From: Gordonia sp. PP30
GTDB taxonomy: Bacteria > Actinomycetota > Actinomycetes > Mycobacteriales > Mycobacteriaceae
Direction: 5' to 3'
DNA: 64,000 bases
Assembly (NCBI RefSeq): GCF_023100845.1
Contig: NZ_CP095864.1
Location: 620,001 to 684,000 of the forward strand
This document shows positions 53,201 to 64,000 of this stretch, one piece after another. The translations under genes were made by a program, and so were the position numbers. A model generated the notes under the pieces. It was not told where the DNA came from and made no database searches. It worked only from the letters and a program-made list of their open reading frames with translations. How positions within the stretch are numbered: the stretch's first letter is position 1; every line of letters starts with the position of its first letter.

Positions 53201-53977
53201 GTGGAGGCGACGGTGGGGCTGCTCGACTACGGGGGCGACGACTCCGCCGGGCGTCCGCCGATCGTGCTGCTGCACGGACTGATGGGGCGCGGACGCACCT
53301 GGCGCAGGCAGATCCCGTGGCTGCGCCGGTACGGGCGGGTCTTCACCTTCGACGCGGCGTTCCACCAGGGGGCCGCGCTGGTGGGTGAGCCGTCGGCCGC
53401 CGATCTGTCCACCGAGCGCTTCGTCGCCGACGTCGCCGAGATCCTGACCTGGATCGACCGGGGGCCGGTGGTGCTGATCGGGCACTCGATGGGCGGCCTG
53501 CACGCGTGGTGCACCGCCGCGGCCTACCCCGAACTGGTCTCCGGGCTGGTGGTCGAGGACATGGCGCCGGACTTCCGCGGGCAGACCACCGGCACCTGGG
53601 CGCCGTGGTTCGAGTCCTGGCCGGAGCGGTTCGCGAGCCTGGACGAGGCCGTCGCCCTTTTCGGGCCGGTCGCCGGTCGCTACTTCTACGAGGCCTTCGA
53701 CGACGGCCGGCTGCACGGCAGCATCCCGGTCTGGGCGGCGCTCGCCGAGGAGTGGGGCGGCCGCGACTTCTGGGCGCAGTGGGAGGCGGTCCGGGCGCCG
53801 TCGTTGCTGCTGGAAGCCGAATACTCGGTGACCCCGCCCGGGCAGATGGCGGAGATGGCGCGGCGGAATCCGGCGTCGACCCGTCTGCGGGTGCCCGGCG
53901 CCGGGCACCTGATACACGACGACGCCCCGGAAGTGTTCCGGGGCGCCGTCGAGGCGTTCCTGTCGAGGAATCGCTAG
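53201..53977 (+). CDS. Alpha/beta hydrolase (Rv3591c-like)
   Basis: A 258-residue alpha/beta hydrolase: oxyanion LLHGLMGRGRTW, nucleophile GHSMGG, and His in VPGAGHLIHDDAP. Matches the Rv3591c position next to mhuD. I chose GTG 53201 because TAAGGT lies eight bases upstream; an ATG at 53153 starts inside the hairpin region. Substrate unknown. Confidence 0.78.
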   Translation: MEATVGLLDYGGDDSAGRPPIVLLHGLMGRGRTWRRQIPWLRRYGRVFTFDAAFHQGAALVGEPSAADLSTERFVADVAEILTWIDRGPVVLIGHSMGGLHAWCTAAAYPELVSGLVVEDMAPDFRGQTTGTWAPWFESWPERFASLDEAVALFGPVAGRYFYEAFDDGRLHGSIPVWAALAEEWGGRDFWAQWEAVRAPSLLLEAEYSVTPPGQMAEMARRNPASTRLRVPGAGHLIHDDAPEVFRGAVEAFLSRNR

Positions 53978-53990
53978 ATCGTCCGACCGA

Positions 53991-55535
53991 TCAGTGCATC
54001 AGCGTCGGCGGGGCCGGGCTGTCGGTGCCCTCCAGCATGACCTCTTCCGGGATCGACGCGGCGATCTTCTTGCGCGGCAGGAAGAACGCCGGGATGAAGG
54101 TGACGGCCACCAGCACCGCGGCCACGATGAACGTGGTGCCGTAGGCGTTCGCCGAATCGGTCAGCGCGTGGGCGATGCCCTCCGGACCGAGCTTCTTCAG
54201 CACCTCGGGGGAGCCGCCGGAGTTGACGATCTGCAGGGTGGTCGCGGACAGCAGGCCGGTGTAGATCACGGTGATCACCGCGGTGCCGATCGACGACGAC
54301 GTCTGCTGGATCACGTTCACCAGCGTCGAGCCGTCCGGGACCTGCGGGCCGCGCAGCGACGCCAGCGCCGACGACATGATCGGCATCATCGTCATACCCA
54401 TGCCCAGACCCTGGACGAACAGCGCGCCGCAGAGCAGCCAGTAGGAGGTGTCGGTGCCGATCTGCGTGAAGGTGGTGACGCCGATCAGGATCAGCACCAG
54501 GCCGCCGAGGACGAACTTGCCGGGGCCGATCTTGTCGGTCATCCGGCCGGCGATCGGCATGGTCAGCATGGCGCCGACGCCCTGCGGGGCCAGCAGCAGG
54601 CCGGCGACCAGGGTCGACTCGCCGCGCACGGTGATGAAGTACTGCGGGTAGAGCAGCGAGGCGCCGAAGAACGCGATCATGAAGGTCACCATCGTGAGGA
54701 TGGAGATCGTCAGGGTCCGGTTCTTGAACAGCCGCAGGTCGAGCAGCGGGTTCTTGCTGCGCAGTGCGTGGGCGATGAACCCGATGATGAGCAGGCCGCC
54801 GATGATCATCGGGAGGTAGACGCCGGGGTTGTTGAACGTGTGGTGCTCGGCGCTGGACGAGACGCCGTACAGGAACAGCGCCAGGCCGGGCGAGAGCAGG
54901 ATCAGGCCGAGGAAGTCGATGCTCGACTTCGACTTCTCGTCGTCGTCCTTGAGAGCGAAGAAGGCGTAGACCAGGGCGACGACGCCGATCGGGATGTTGA
55001 TCAGGAAGACCCAGTGCCAGCTGGCGACCTCGATCAGCCAGCCGCCGAGGATCGGGCCGGCGATCGGGCCGAGCAGCATCGGGATACCGAGCACGGCCAT
55101 CACCGAACCGACGCGCGCCGGGCCGGCGGCCTTGGTCATGATCATCATGCCGACAGGCATCAGCAGACCGCCGCCGAGGCCCTGAATCATCCGGTAGGCG
55201 ACGAGCTGGCCGATCCCGACCGCGGTCGCGCACAGGATGGAGCCGAGCACGAACAGCACCAGCGAGGTCATGTAGACCCGTTTGGCGCCGAACCGGCCGA
55301 CCGCCCAGCTGGCGATCGGGATCACCGCGGCCAGCGCCAGGGTGTATCCGGTCATCGACCACGCGGCGCCGGCCGGCGTGGTGTGGAAATCCTTGATGAA
55401 GGTCGGCTGGGCCACCGAGACGACGGTGACGTCCAGGATGGACATGATGGCGCCGAGGACCACGACACCGGCGACGACGAAGACGTCGCGTCCGAGTTTG
55501 TCGGGGGCCGCGGCGGCCGGAGTGGCCTGGGACAT
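53991..55535 (-). CDS. MFS drug transporter, DHA2 (14-helix) type
   Basis: A 514-residue transporter of the EmrB/QacA group: MSILDVTVVSVAQPTF (motif D1), YMIQGLGGGLLMPVG-like AYRMIQGLGGGLLMPVG, and motif C GPILGGWLIEV. Fourteen hydrophobic helices fit. It should expel drugs in exchange for protons. It follows the MarR gene by 40 bases on the same strand, so the two form a local regulated pair. Confidence 0.9.
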   Translation of the reverse strand: MSQATPAAAAPDKLGRDVFVVAGVVVLGAIMSILDVTVVSVAQPTFIKDFHTTPAGAAWSMTGYTLALAAVIPIASWAVGRFGAKRVYMTSLVLFVLGSILCATAVGIGQLVAYRMIQGLGGGLLMPVGMMIMTKAAGPARVGSVMAVLGIPMLLGPIAGPILGGWLIEVASWHWVFLINIPIGVVALVYAFFALKDDDEKSKSSIDFLGLILLSPGLALFLYGVSSSAEHHTFNNPGVYLPMIIGGLLIIGFIAHALRSKNPLLDLRLFKNRTLTISILTMVTFMIAFFGASLLYPQYFITVRGESTLVAGLLLAPQGVGAMLTMPIAGRMTDKIGPGKFVLGGLVLILIGVTTFTQIGTDTSYWLLCGALFVQGLGMGMTMMPIMSSALASLRGPQVPDGSTLVNVIQQTSSSIGTAVITVIYTGLLSATTLQIVNSGGSPEVLKKLGPEGIAHALTDSANAYGTTFIVAAVLVAVTFIPAFFLPRKKIAASIPEEVMLEGTDSPAPPTLMH

Positions 55536-55575
55536 GAGGTTCCTTACCGGTGGGAGGGTCGGTGATGGTCGATGG

Positions 55576-56055
55576 TCAGCGCGCCGCGGGATCCCGCGTG
55601 CACGTCGGGGCGGGCAGATACCGAACGGCCTCGGACAGCACGGCGGTCAGCCGACCGCGCAGGTCGTCGGGCATCGGTGCCAGGATGTCGCGCACATCCG
55701 CGTCGCGCAGTGCGAAGTGCTCCGCGAGCAGATCGGTGCCGGCGCTGGTCAGTGACAGACGCTTGACGCGCCGGTCGCGGGGATCCTCGCGACGGTCGAT
55801 GAGATTCGCGGCGACCAGGCGGTCGGCCGCGCGGCCGGTGGCCGCGAGCGACAGCCCGAGCCGCTCGGCGACCTCGTGGATCGGTACGGCCCCGTCGGCG
55901 TGCATCAGCACGAACAGGGTGCGCACCTGCGACAGGGTCAGATCGGTGGTCGCGAGGGTCTCCGCCGTGCTCGCCCGGGAACACGCCAGCATGCGGCCGA
56001 CGAAGTCGCCGACGCAGGCGACGGTCGTATCCAGGGCAGGCACGGGGGAAGGCAC
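55576..56055 (-). CDS. MarR-family regulator
   Basis: A regulator of about 159 residues with the winged-helix pattern LSQVRTLFVLMHADGAVPIHE, EVAERLGLSLAATGRAADRL, and the wing DRREDPRDRRVKRLSLT. It likely represses itself and the downstream MFS gene. The start is uncertain (GTG 56055, TTG 56079 or GTG 56043), with no clear Shine-Dalgarno. Confidence 0.85.
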   Translation of the reverse strand: MPSPVPALDTTVACVGDFVGRMLACSRASTAETLATTDLTLSQVRTLFVLMHADGAVPIHEVAERLGLSLAATGRAADRLVAANLIDRREDPRDRRVKRLSLTSAGTDLLAEHFALRDADVRDILAPMPDDLRGRLTAVLSEAVRYLPAPTCTRDPAAR

Positions 56056-56064
56056 CCGACAATG

Positions 56065-56080
56065 GTTACGCAGACGCAAC
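56065..56080. promoter_or_regulatory. Candidate MarR operator
   Basis: GTTACGCAGACGCAAC, symmetrical pattern GTT-CG-nnnn-CG-AAC, next to a second small palindrome TTGCTGCAA at 56083-56091. It lies between the MarR gene and the divergent peroxidase gene. Confidence 0.5.
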
Positions 56081-56138
56081 TATTGCTGCAACACAATAAA
56101 GGGTGACCTTCCTCACCGGGCTGATTAGGCTGAGAGGC

Positions 56139-56636
56139 ATGGCTCAGAATCCCGGCGGTATCAAGGACATCTCGGTGGAGGCGCTCGACGGATCGCCCTT
56201 CTCGCTCGCGGATCTGCCCGGTCCGCTGCTGATCGTGAACGTGGCGTCCAAGTGCGGTCTCACCCCGCAGTACGAGGGACTGGAGACGCTCGCGAAGAAC
56301 TACGGCGATCGTGGCCTGACCGTCGTCGGCGTGCCATGCAACCAGTTCATGGGGCAGGAGCCCGGTTCGCCGGAGGAGATCGCGACCTTCTGCTCGGTCA
56401 CCTACGGCGTCACCTTCCCGCTGCTCGCCAAGACCGAGGTGAACGGCGACGGCCGCCATCCGCTGTACGCGGCGCTGACCCAGGCGACCGACGCGGAAGG
56501 CGAGGCGGGCGACATTCAATGGAACTTCGAGAAGTTCCTGGTCGGTGCCGACGGCGAGGTGCTCGCGCGGTTCCGCCCGCGGACCGAGCCGGAGGCGCCC
56601 GAGGTGATCGCGGCCATCGAGGATGCCCTAAAGTAG
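56139..56636 (+). CDS. Glutathione-peroxidase-like thiol peroxidase
   Basis: A 165-residue Cys-type GPx family enzyme: IVNVASKCGLTPQY with the peroxidatic Cys, NQFMGQEP, and WNFEKFLV, the Gln/Trp/Asn tetrad. Bacterial members usually use thioredoxin. ATG lies seven bases after TAGGCT, so likely leaderless. purS starts five bases after its stop. Confidence 0.88.
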   Translation: MAQNPGGIKDISVEALDGSPFSLADLPGPLLIVNVASKCGLTPQYEGLETLAKNYGDRGLTVVGVPCNQFMGQEPGSPEEIATFCSVTYGVTFPLLAKTEVNGDGRHPLYAALTQATDAEGEAGDIQWNFEKFLVGADGEVLARFRPRTEPEAPEVIAAIEDALK

Positions 56637-56641
56637 GCGGC

Positions 56642-56881
56642 ATGGCGCGTGTAGTTGTCGATGTGATGCCCAAGGCCGAGATCCTGGACCCGCAGGGGCA
56701 GGCGATCGTCGGAGCGCTCGGGCGCCTCGGCTTCGCCGGGGTCGCCGATGTCCGGCAGGGCAAGCGGTTCGAGCTGGAGGTCGACGACACCGTCGACGAC
56801 GCCGCTCTGGAGCGCATCGCCGAGGAACTGCTCACCAACACGGTGATCGAGAACTTCGCCGTTCACCGCGTGGCGGACTGA
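56642..56881 (+). CDS. purS: PurS, small subunit of FGAM synthase
   Basis: A 79-residue protein: [19 protein letters not shown] and [13 protein letters not shown] fit PurS. With PurQ and PurL it forms the FGAM synthetase complex of de novo purine synthesis; it bridges PurL and PurQ. purL is not in this window. It is one base ahead of purQ. Confidence 0.93.
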   Translation: MARVVVDVMPKAEILDPQGQAIVGALGRLGFAGVADVRQGKRFELEVDDTVDDAALERIAEELLTNTVIENFAVHRVAD

Positions 56882-56882
56882 C

Positions 56883-57563
56883 ATGAGCGCGCGTATCGGA
56901 GTCATCACCTTCCCGGGCACGCTCGACGACGTCGACGCGGCTCGCGCCGCGAAGCTGGCCGGTGCCGAAGCGGTCAGCCTCTGGCACGGCGACGCCGACC
57001 TGAAGGGCGTCGACGCCGTGGTCGTCCCCGGCGGCTTCTCCTACGGCGACTACCTGCGCTGCGGCGCGATCGCCAAGTTCGCCCCGGTGATGGGCGAGGT
57101 GATCGCGGCGGCGCAGCGCGGCCTGCCGGTACTCGGCATCTGCAACGGCTTCCAGATCCTCTGCGAGGCCGGGCTGCTCCCGGGCGCGCTGACCCGCAAC
57201 GAGGGCCTGCACTTCATCTGCCGCGACCAGTGGCTGCGCGTGGAGAACAACCAGACCGCGTGGACCACCCGCTACGACGAGGGCGCGGAGATCCTGATCC
57301 CGCTCAAGTCGGGGGAGGGCCGTTACGTCGCCTCCGAGCGCAAGCTCGAAGAACTCAAAGGCGAGGGTCGCATCGTCTTCACCTACGCCGGGGACAATCC
57401 GAACGGCAGCCAGCTCGACATCGCGGGCGTGGCCAGCGAGAACGGCCGCGTGGTGGGTCTCATGCCGCACCCGGAGCACTCCGTCGAGGCGCTGACCGGC
57501 CCCAGCGACGACGGCCTCGGCCTGTTCTACTCGGCCATCGATTCGGTGCTCGCCGCGGTCTGA
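56883..57563 (+). CDS. purQ: PurQ, glutaminase subunit of FGAM synthase
   Basis: A 226-residue class-I glutamine amidotransferase: [15 protein letters not shown], nucleophile in [10 protein letters not shown], and His/Glu in MPHPEHSVE. Supplies ammonia to PurL. Four bases before the aminopeptidase. Confidence 0.95.
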   Translation: MSARIGVITFPGTLDDVDAARAAKLAGAEAVSLWHGDADLKGVDAVVVPGGFSYGDYLRCGAIAKFAPVMGEVIAAAQRGLPVLGICNGFQILCEAGLLPGALTRNEGLHFICRDQWLRVENNQTAWTTRYDEGAEILIPLKSGEGRYVASERKLEELKGEGRIVFTYAGDNPNGSQLDIAGVASENGRVVGLMPHPEHSVEALTGPSDDGLGLFYSAIDSVLAAV

Positions 57564-57567
57564 CGCG

Positions 57568-58836
57568 ATGATCGCCACCTCCGCCACCGCCGAGGGGCTG
57601 GGCGCCTTCATCGACGCCTCGCCCTCCCCGTTCGCGGTCTGCGCGAGCGTCGCCGCGGAACTGGAGACCGCCGGATACCGCCGGTTGTACGAGACGGAGG
57701 CGTTCGACGAAGCGGCGGGACGCCGGTACGTGATCCGCGGCGGGTCGCTGATCGCGTGGAACGCCGACGGCGTTGCCGGGCACGACGCGCCGCTGTGGAT
57801 CGTCGGCGGCCACACCGACAGCCCGAACCTGCGGCTCAAGCAGCACCCGGACCGGCGCAGCGAGTCTCTTGCGACCGTCGCGCTCGAACCGTACGGCGGC
57901 GCGTGGCTGAATTCGTGGCTCGACCGCGACCTCGGACTCTCCGGCCGTCTCGCCTACGACGACGGCGGCGCGGTGAGACACGCCCTGGTGACCATCGACG
58001 AGCCGATCCTGCGGGTGCCGCAACTGGCGATCCACCTGTCCGAGGACCGCAAGGGCGTGCAGCTCGACCCGCAGCGGCACGTCGACGCGGTGCGCGGCAT
58101 CGCCGACTCGCGGCCGATCGTCGAGTGGGTGGCCGAGCGTGCCGGCCTGGTGCCCGGCAGCGTCCTGGGCTGGGAACTGATGACGCACGACGTGACGCCC
58201 TCGCGGCTGATCGGCACCGACCGCGAACTGCTCAGCGCACCGCGGCTGGACAATCAGACCACCTGCTACGCGGGTCTGCGGGCGCTGCTCGCCGCGGCGC
58301 CGGGCTCGGGCATCCCGATGCTGGCGCTGTTCGACCATGAGGAGGTCGGTTCGGGTTCCGAACGCGGTGCGGCCTCGGACTTCCTGGTGACCGTGTGCGA
58401 GCGGCTGGTCGGCGCGCTGGGCGGCACCCGCGACGACTTCCTGCGGGTGATGGCGTCGAGCCTGCACGTCTCTGGCGACATGGCGCACGGCACCCACCCC
58501 AACTATCCCGAGCGGCACGAACCCGGCCACCGGATCGACCTCGGCGGCGGCCCGGTGCTCAAGGTGAACCAGAACCTCCGCTACGCCTCCGACGCGATCG
58601 GCGAGGCCGAGTTCGCGCTGGCGTGTCGTACCGCGGGCGTGCCGCTGCAGCGGTATGTGCACCGCGCCGACCTGCCGTGCGGCTCCACGATCGGCCCGCT
58701 CACCGCCACCCGCACGGGTCTGCGCACCGTCGACGTCGGCGCCCCGCAACTGGCGATGCATTCGTGTCGTGAACTGATGGCCGCCGCCGACGTCCCGATG
58801 TACTCCGCGGCGCTGCAGGCCTTCCTCGCGCGCTAG
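57568..58836 (+). CDS. M18 family aspartyl aminopeptidase
   Basis: A 422-residue metallopeptidase of the M18 family: [15 protein letters not shown] (His and Asp metal ligands), [29 protein letters not shown] (Glu base and metal Glu), and [16 protein letters not shown]. It removes N-terminal acidic residues with two zinc or cobalt ions. In Mtb PepC lies near purL/purQ as well. It ends right before a minisatellite. Confidence 0.9.
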   Translation: MIATSATAEGLGAFIDASPSPFAVCASVAAELETAGYRRLYETEAFDEAAGRRYVIRGGSLIAWNADGVAGHDAPLWIVGGHTDSPNLRLKQHPDRRSESLATVALEPYGGAWLNSWLDRDLGLSGRLAYDDGGAVRHALVTIDEPILRVPQLAIHLSEDRKGVQLDPQRHVDAVRGIADSRPIVEWVAERAGLVPGSVLGWELMTHDVTPSRLIGTDRELLSAPRLDNQTTCYAGLRALLAAAPGSGIPMLALFDHEEVGSGSERGAASDFLVTVCERLVGALGGTRDDFLRVMASSLHVSGDMAHGTHPNYPERHEPGHRIDLGGGPVLKVNQNLRYASDAIGEAEFALACRTAGVPLQRYVHRADLPCGSTIGPLTATRTGLRTVDVGAPQLAMHSCRELMAAADVPMYSAALQAFLAR

Positions 58837-58880
58837 GGACTCCTTCCGGCGCCGAACCCACGGCAGCCGGCTGTAACAGC

Positions 58881-59060
58881 CCGCCCCCGGCGCGGCACCC
58901 ACGACAACCCGCCCTGCCGGCGCGGCACTCACGACAGCCCGCCCTGCCGGCGCGGCACTCACGACAGCCCGCCCTGCCGGCGCGGCACTCACGACAGCCC
59001 GCCCTGCCGGCGCGGCACCCATGACAGGCCGCCCTGCCGGCGCGGCCCCCATGACAGCCC
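58881..59060. repeat. 30-bp minisatellite, six copies
   Basis: Six head-to-tail 30-bp units (58881, 58911, 58941, 58971, 59001, 59031), three of them identical. The unit begins GCCCTGCCGGCGCGGCACTC. Units 1, 5 and 6 diverge at a few positions. Read on the - strand it would give a ten-residue repeat, but this lies beyond any supported gene. It makes up most of the 301-bp gap before the beta-propeller gene. Confidence 0.92.
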
Positions 59061-59100
59061 GTTGAGCCGGGCGAGGCGCTAGCCGAGTCCGTGTCGAAAC
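59061..59100. repeat. Element B copy 3, inverted
   Basis: The complement reads GTTTCGACACGGACTCGGCT then GCGCCTCGCCCGGCTCAAC, matching copies at 10854 and 16738. It directly abuts the minisatellite and may end the transcripts from both sides. Confidence 0.65.
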
Positions 59101-59137
59101 GACCCCCTTGACCAGGGATGACTCTCGTACTCCGGAA

Positions 59138-60424
59138 TCAGTTCGGGGCGAGCTTGGTGATCTCGGTGCCCTCGACCAGCACCAGGTAGCCGTCGACCAC
59201 GCTCGCCTGGCCGTTGATGTCGCGCTGCCAGGCGACCCGGCCGGTGGCGGCGTCGTACGCGGTGAGGGCGTCCGGGGCGGCGAACACCGCGGTGGCGTGG
59301 TCGGCGCCCACGCACGACAGGTAGTCGAGGTTGCGGGACGGGTCCAGGTAGTCCGGCGGCGGCACGACGCCCAGGGCGTCGCCGTCGGCGAGCGTGTAGA
59401 AGACCCGCGAGTGGTCCTTCTTGCGCATGGCGACCAGCGGTCCGCACGGCTGGGTGGTCTTGGACAGCTCCGGGTCGGCGATGTGCCAGCCCGTGCCGGT
59501 GTGCGGGTCGATCACCTCGTAGTAGCCCGACGAGGCGAGTACCTGACTCGATCCGGCCCCAGTGAGTACCGGCAGCGTCGACGGTCCGGGCACCACCCGC
59601 ATGCCCTGCGCCGTGCGCACCGGCGTGCGGGCCGGCCCGTTCTCGTCGCGCGGGTACACCGACACCGATTCGTGGCCGGGCGCGGTGACCTCGGCGAGCA
59701 CGCCCCGCGGGTAGACGTCGAACGAGCAGTCGGCGCAGTCGAGTTCGACGGCGCCGGTCGTGGCGTCGAGCACCGCCGACCGGCCGTCGGTGGTGTCCAC
59801 CACCAGCAGACCGTCGGCCATCCGCGGCTTGGGCGTGCCGCTGAAGTCGCGGCGCCAGCGAAGGGTGCCGTCGGCGGTGCGCAGGCTCGCGCGGTAGCCG
59901 AGCTGGTCGACGCGGAGGAAGTCGTCGCCGACGGCGGTGACCGTCGCGGTCCCGTCGAGGGGGCCGGTCCGCTGCGGGTGGCCGTCGTCGTCGACCAGAT
60001 AGAAGCCGTCGGGAACCCCGCCGAGGCGGACGGCGCAGCCGACCTGCTGCGCGTCGTTGACGGCGCAGTCGCCGAGACCGGCGTTCACCGGGCCGGGCCA
60101 GCGCGGCTTCCCGGTGGTGGCGTCGACCAGCAGGAACGACCGGCCGAGATCGGACGGATAGGAGATCAGCCAGTCGTCCCCGGCGGTTCCGGCGACGGCG
60201 ACCTGGCCGGTGCCGCCGTACCCGGGCATCCCGGAGTCGTCGATGGTCCACGACGCGGCCGGGGCGTGCGGGTAAGCGCGGAGCACGCCGTCGCCACCGG
60301 TGTATCCGGGGGGCGGGGAACCGGACATGACCACCCCGGCGGCGGCCACCAGCGCGAACGCGCCGACGACGCCGAGCGCCGCCATCCCGCCGAACCGGCC
60401 CCGGTTGAGTTCCGCGCGTGACAT
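59138..60424 (-). CDS. Membrane-anchored PQQ-like beta-propeller protein
   Basis: A 428-residue protein with a short cytoplasmic tail, one membrane helix (about residues 14-34), then beta-propeller blades of the PQQ/WD type: LVDATTGKPRWPGPV, LRTADGTLRWRRDFSG, LDATTGAVELDCADC, AYDAATGRVAWQRDI. Such proteins often bind other envelope factors. The extracellular domain has several Cys. Function unknown. ATG 60424 is chosen because an upstream frame extension is not supported by context. Confidence 0.75.
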   Translation of the reverse strand: MSRAELNRGRFGGMAALGVVGAFALVAAAGVVMSGSPPPGYTGGDGVLRAYPHAPAASWTIDDSGMPGYGGTGQVAVAGTAGDDWLISYPSDLGRSFLLVDATTGKPRWPGPVNAGLGDCAVNDAQQVGCAVRLGGVPDGFYLVDDDGHPQRTGPLDGTATVTAVGDDFLRVDQLGYRASLRTADGTLRWRRDFSGTPKPRMADGLLVVDTTDGRSAVLDATTGAVELDCADCSFDVYPRGVLAEVTAPGHESVSVYPRDENGPARTPVRTAQGMRVVPGPSTLPVLTGAGSSQVLASSGYYEVIDPHTGTGWHIADPELSKTTQPCGPLVAMRKKDHSRVFYTLADGDALGVVPPPDYLDPSRNLDYLSCVGADHATAVFAAPDALTAYDAATGRVAWQRDINGQASVVDGYLVLVEGTEITKLAPN

Positions 60425-60444
60425 GGCGAACAGTCTGTCACGGC

Positions 60445-60461
60445 GTTCGCTTGTGGCGTAC
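60445..60461. promoter_or_regulatory. ClgR-like box upstream of clpC1
   Basis: GTTCGCTTGTGGCGTAC contains CGCTTGTGGCG, near to the known ClgR pattern CGCYNANRGCG with one mismatch. It lies 130 bases before clpC1; ClgR activates clp genes in Actinobacteria. Confidence 0.45.
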
Positions 60462-60590
60462 CCGCCCGGGAACATCGCTCCGGCACGAGGCGTTGAGTCC
60501 AGCAGACACTACAGTGGAAGCAAGGGCTCGCTGCCGTGCTTTCTCATCCGGGGCATGCAACACCGGAGCCAGCAATACATAGGGAGAACA

Positions 60591-63131
<2,541 letters not shown>

Positions 63132-63210
63132 GCCGTCCCGACGACGGCTGAGGTCGTCCCACGACGGCTGAGCCGTCCTGACGACGGCTGAGCCCGTCGA
63201 AGCCCCAGTG

Positions 63211-63243
63211 CGAGGCCCCGACAGCATGTCTGTCGGGGCCTCG
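63211..63243. terminator. Terminator of clpC1
   Basis: CGAGGCCCCGACAG (63211-63224) pairs perfectly with CTGTCGGGGCCTCG (63230-63243) across a five-base loop, in the 160-bp gap after clpC1. Upstream of it are three repeats of ACGACGGCTGAG (63131-63192). Confidence 0.9.
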
Positions 63244-63291
63244 CTCCTGTTACGCTTGTGATTGTTGTTACTAGTGTGACAGGAGTCTTCT

Positions 63292-64000
63292 ATGCGCGCG
63301 GCAACCCGAACGGCGTTGGCGATAGCGGCGGCGGCGATGCTCGCGGCCCCGGGTGTCGCGTCGGCGGATCCGCAGCCCGCGCCGTCCCCGGCCGCCCCGG
63401 CTCCGAGCGTCCCGCCGCAGGATTCCGCGGCGTCGTCGCACATCGTCGCGGTGAGCCCGGCCGGCCCGCAGCAGGAGACGATCGTCGTCTACTCGGCGGC
63501 GATGGACCGGAACATCCCGCTGACCGTCCTGCGACCGCGCGACGTATCGAAGCCGGCGCCGATCCTGTATCTGCTGAACGGTGCCGGCGGCGGCGAGGAC
63601 GACGCGACCTGGCAGGTCAAGACCGACTACGTCAAATTCTTCGCCGACAAGCACGTCAACGTGGTGACCCCGATCGGCGGCGCGTTCAGCTACTACACCG
63701 ACTGGGTCAAGGACGATCCGGTGCTCGGCCGTAACAAGTGGCAGACCTTCCTGACCAAGGAGTTGCCGCCGCTGCTCGACAAGCAGCTGGGCAGCACCGG
63801 GACCAACGCGATCGCCGGCATCTCGATGGCGGGCACCTCGGTGCTGAACCTCGCGATCGCCGCGCCGAAGCTGTACCGCGCGGCGGCGTCGTACAGCGGC
63901 TGCGGCCGGACCAGCGACGGGCTGGGGCAGGCGTACATCAGGACGGTCGTCGAGGATCGCGGGCGCGGCGACGTCACCAACATGTGGGGCCCGCTCGACG
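63292..64000 (+). CDS. Mycolyltransferase (antigen-85/esterase type), 5' part
   Basis: The frame runs off the window after 236 codons. It has a signal peptide (RAATRTALAIAAAAMLAAPG, then cleavage after ASA), a Pro/Ala linker, and an esterase domain: VVYSAAMDRNIPLTVLRP, YLLNGAGGGEDDATW, and the nucleophile GISMAG near residue 185. The family transfers mycolic acids to trehalose or arabinogalactan, indicating a mycolic-acid envelope. AGGAG lies before the ATG at 63292. Three of the usual triad partners lie beyond the edge. Confidence 0.88.
   Translation, partial: MRAATRTALAIAAAAMLAAPGVASADPQPAPSPAAPAPSVPPQDSAASSHIVAVSPAGPQQETIVVYSAAMDRNIPLTVLRPRDVSKPAPILYLLNGAGGGEDDATWQVKTDYVKFFADKHVNVVTPIGGAFSYYTDWVKDDPVLGRNKWQTFLTKELPPLLDKQLGSTGTNAIAGISMAGTSVLNLAIAAPKLYRAAASYSGCGRTSDGLGQAYIRTVVEDRGRGDVTNMWGPLD

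Noticed and set aside
53994-55565. Plus-strand 523-codon frame antisense to the MFS transporter
   Set aside because: Composed of Gln/Asp/Arg-rich shadow sequence with no domain; the minus strand encodes a clear 14-helix transporter.
57460-59052. A minus-strand 530-codon frame starting in the minisatellite with AAPAGRAVV repeats
   Set aside because: It is antisense to the M18 aminopeptidase, and the repeat peptides arise only because the 30-bp unit keeps frame.
58881-59060. Minisatellite considered as a CRISPR array
   Set aside because: Units are directly adjacent with no variable spacers, and no cas gene is near.

Overview
The window is high-GC actinobacterial chromosome from a mycolic-acid-producing, F420-using organism. 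Gordonia or a close relative is my best guess. The evidence is a truncated antigen-85-type mycolyltransferase at the right edge, a complete mce operon, KstR and KstR2 operators, Ddn-like and LLM deazaflavin proteins, and gene order matching the Mycobacterium tuberculosis Rv3492c-Rv3596c region. The genus is an inference. I found no rRNA, tRNA, CRISPR array, transposase or phage gene.

Layout. 1-2.5 kb: an aldehyde dehydrogenase and the regulator kstR2 with its own operator. 2.5-11 kb: accessory genes (acyl-CoA synthetase; SDR plus alpha/beta hydrolase opposite an AraC regulator; a split YcxB-like membrane gene; RlmG-like methyltransferase; VOC protein / SigG-like sigma factor / lipoprotein). 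11-17 kb: KstR2-controlled genes for steroid rings C and D (ipdC, ipdB, ipdA, echA20 leftward; two SDRs and an NTF2-like protein rightward). 17.5-32.6 kb: KstR-controlled sterol side-chain genes (fadD8, fadA5, cyp125, a ketosteroid-isomerase-like gene, ltp3, ltp4, a double DUF35 protein, an LLM enzyme, echA19, a nitronate-monooxygenase-like enzyme) mixed with stand-alone genes. 34-36.6 kb: a zinc-starvation locus of cysteine-poor ribosomal proteins L31, L28, L33, S14 and S18 with a CobW/Mrf-like protein and two Zur-like boxes. 36.7-51 kb: fadE27, fadE26, fdxD, hsd4A and the sterol importer yrbE4AB-mce4ABCDEF-mam4AB. 51-53 kb: a KstR-boxed aldehyde dehydrogenase and a MhuD-like protein. 53-64 kb: MFS/MarR pair, glutathione peroxidase, purS-purQ, M18 aminopeptidase, a 30-bp minisatellite, a beta-propeller protein, clpC1 and the mycolyltransferase.

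How it works together. Mce4 imports sterol. CYP125 (probably with FdxD) oxidises C26. FadD8, FadE26/27, EchA19, Hsd4A, FadA5 and Ltp3/Ltp4 are placed in side-chain beta-oxidation or its aldol steps. EchA20, IpdAB and IpdC act on the last rings. Eight KstR-type boxes and two KstR2-type boxes mark these promoters. The ring A/B genes (kstD, ksh, hsa) and mceG are not in this window.

Besides genes, the window is rich in short interspersed repeats. One palindromic family lies inside three steroid genes as in-frame peptide insertions. A second recurring pattern is a TANNNT -10 hexamer six to eight bases before the start codon of a dozen genes, suggesting leaderless transcripts.
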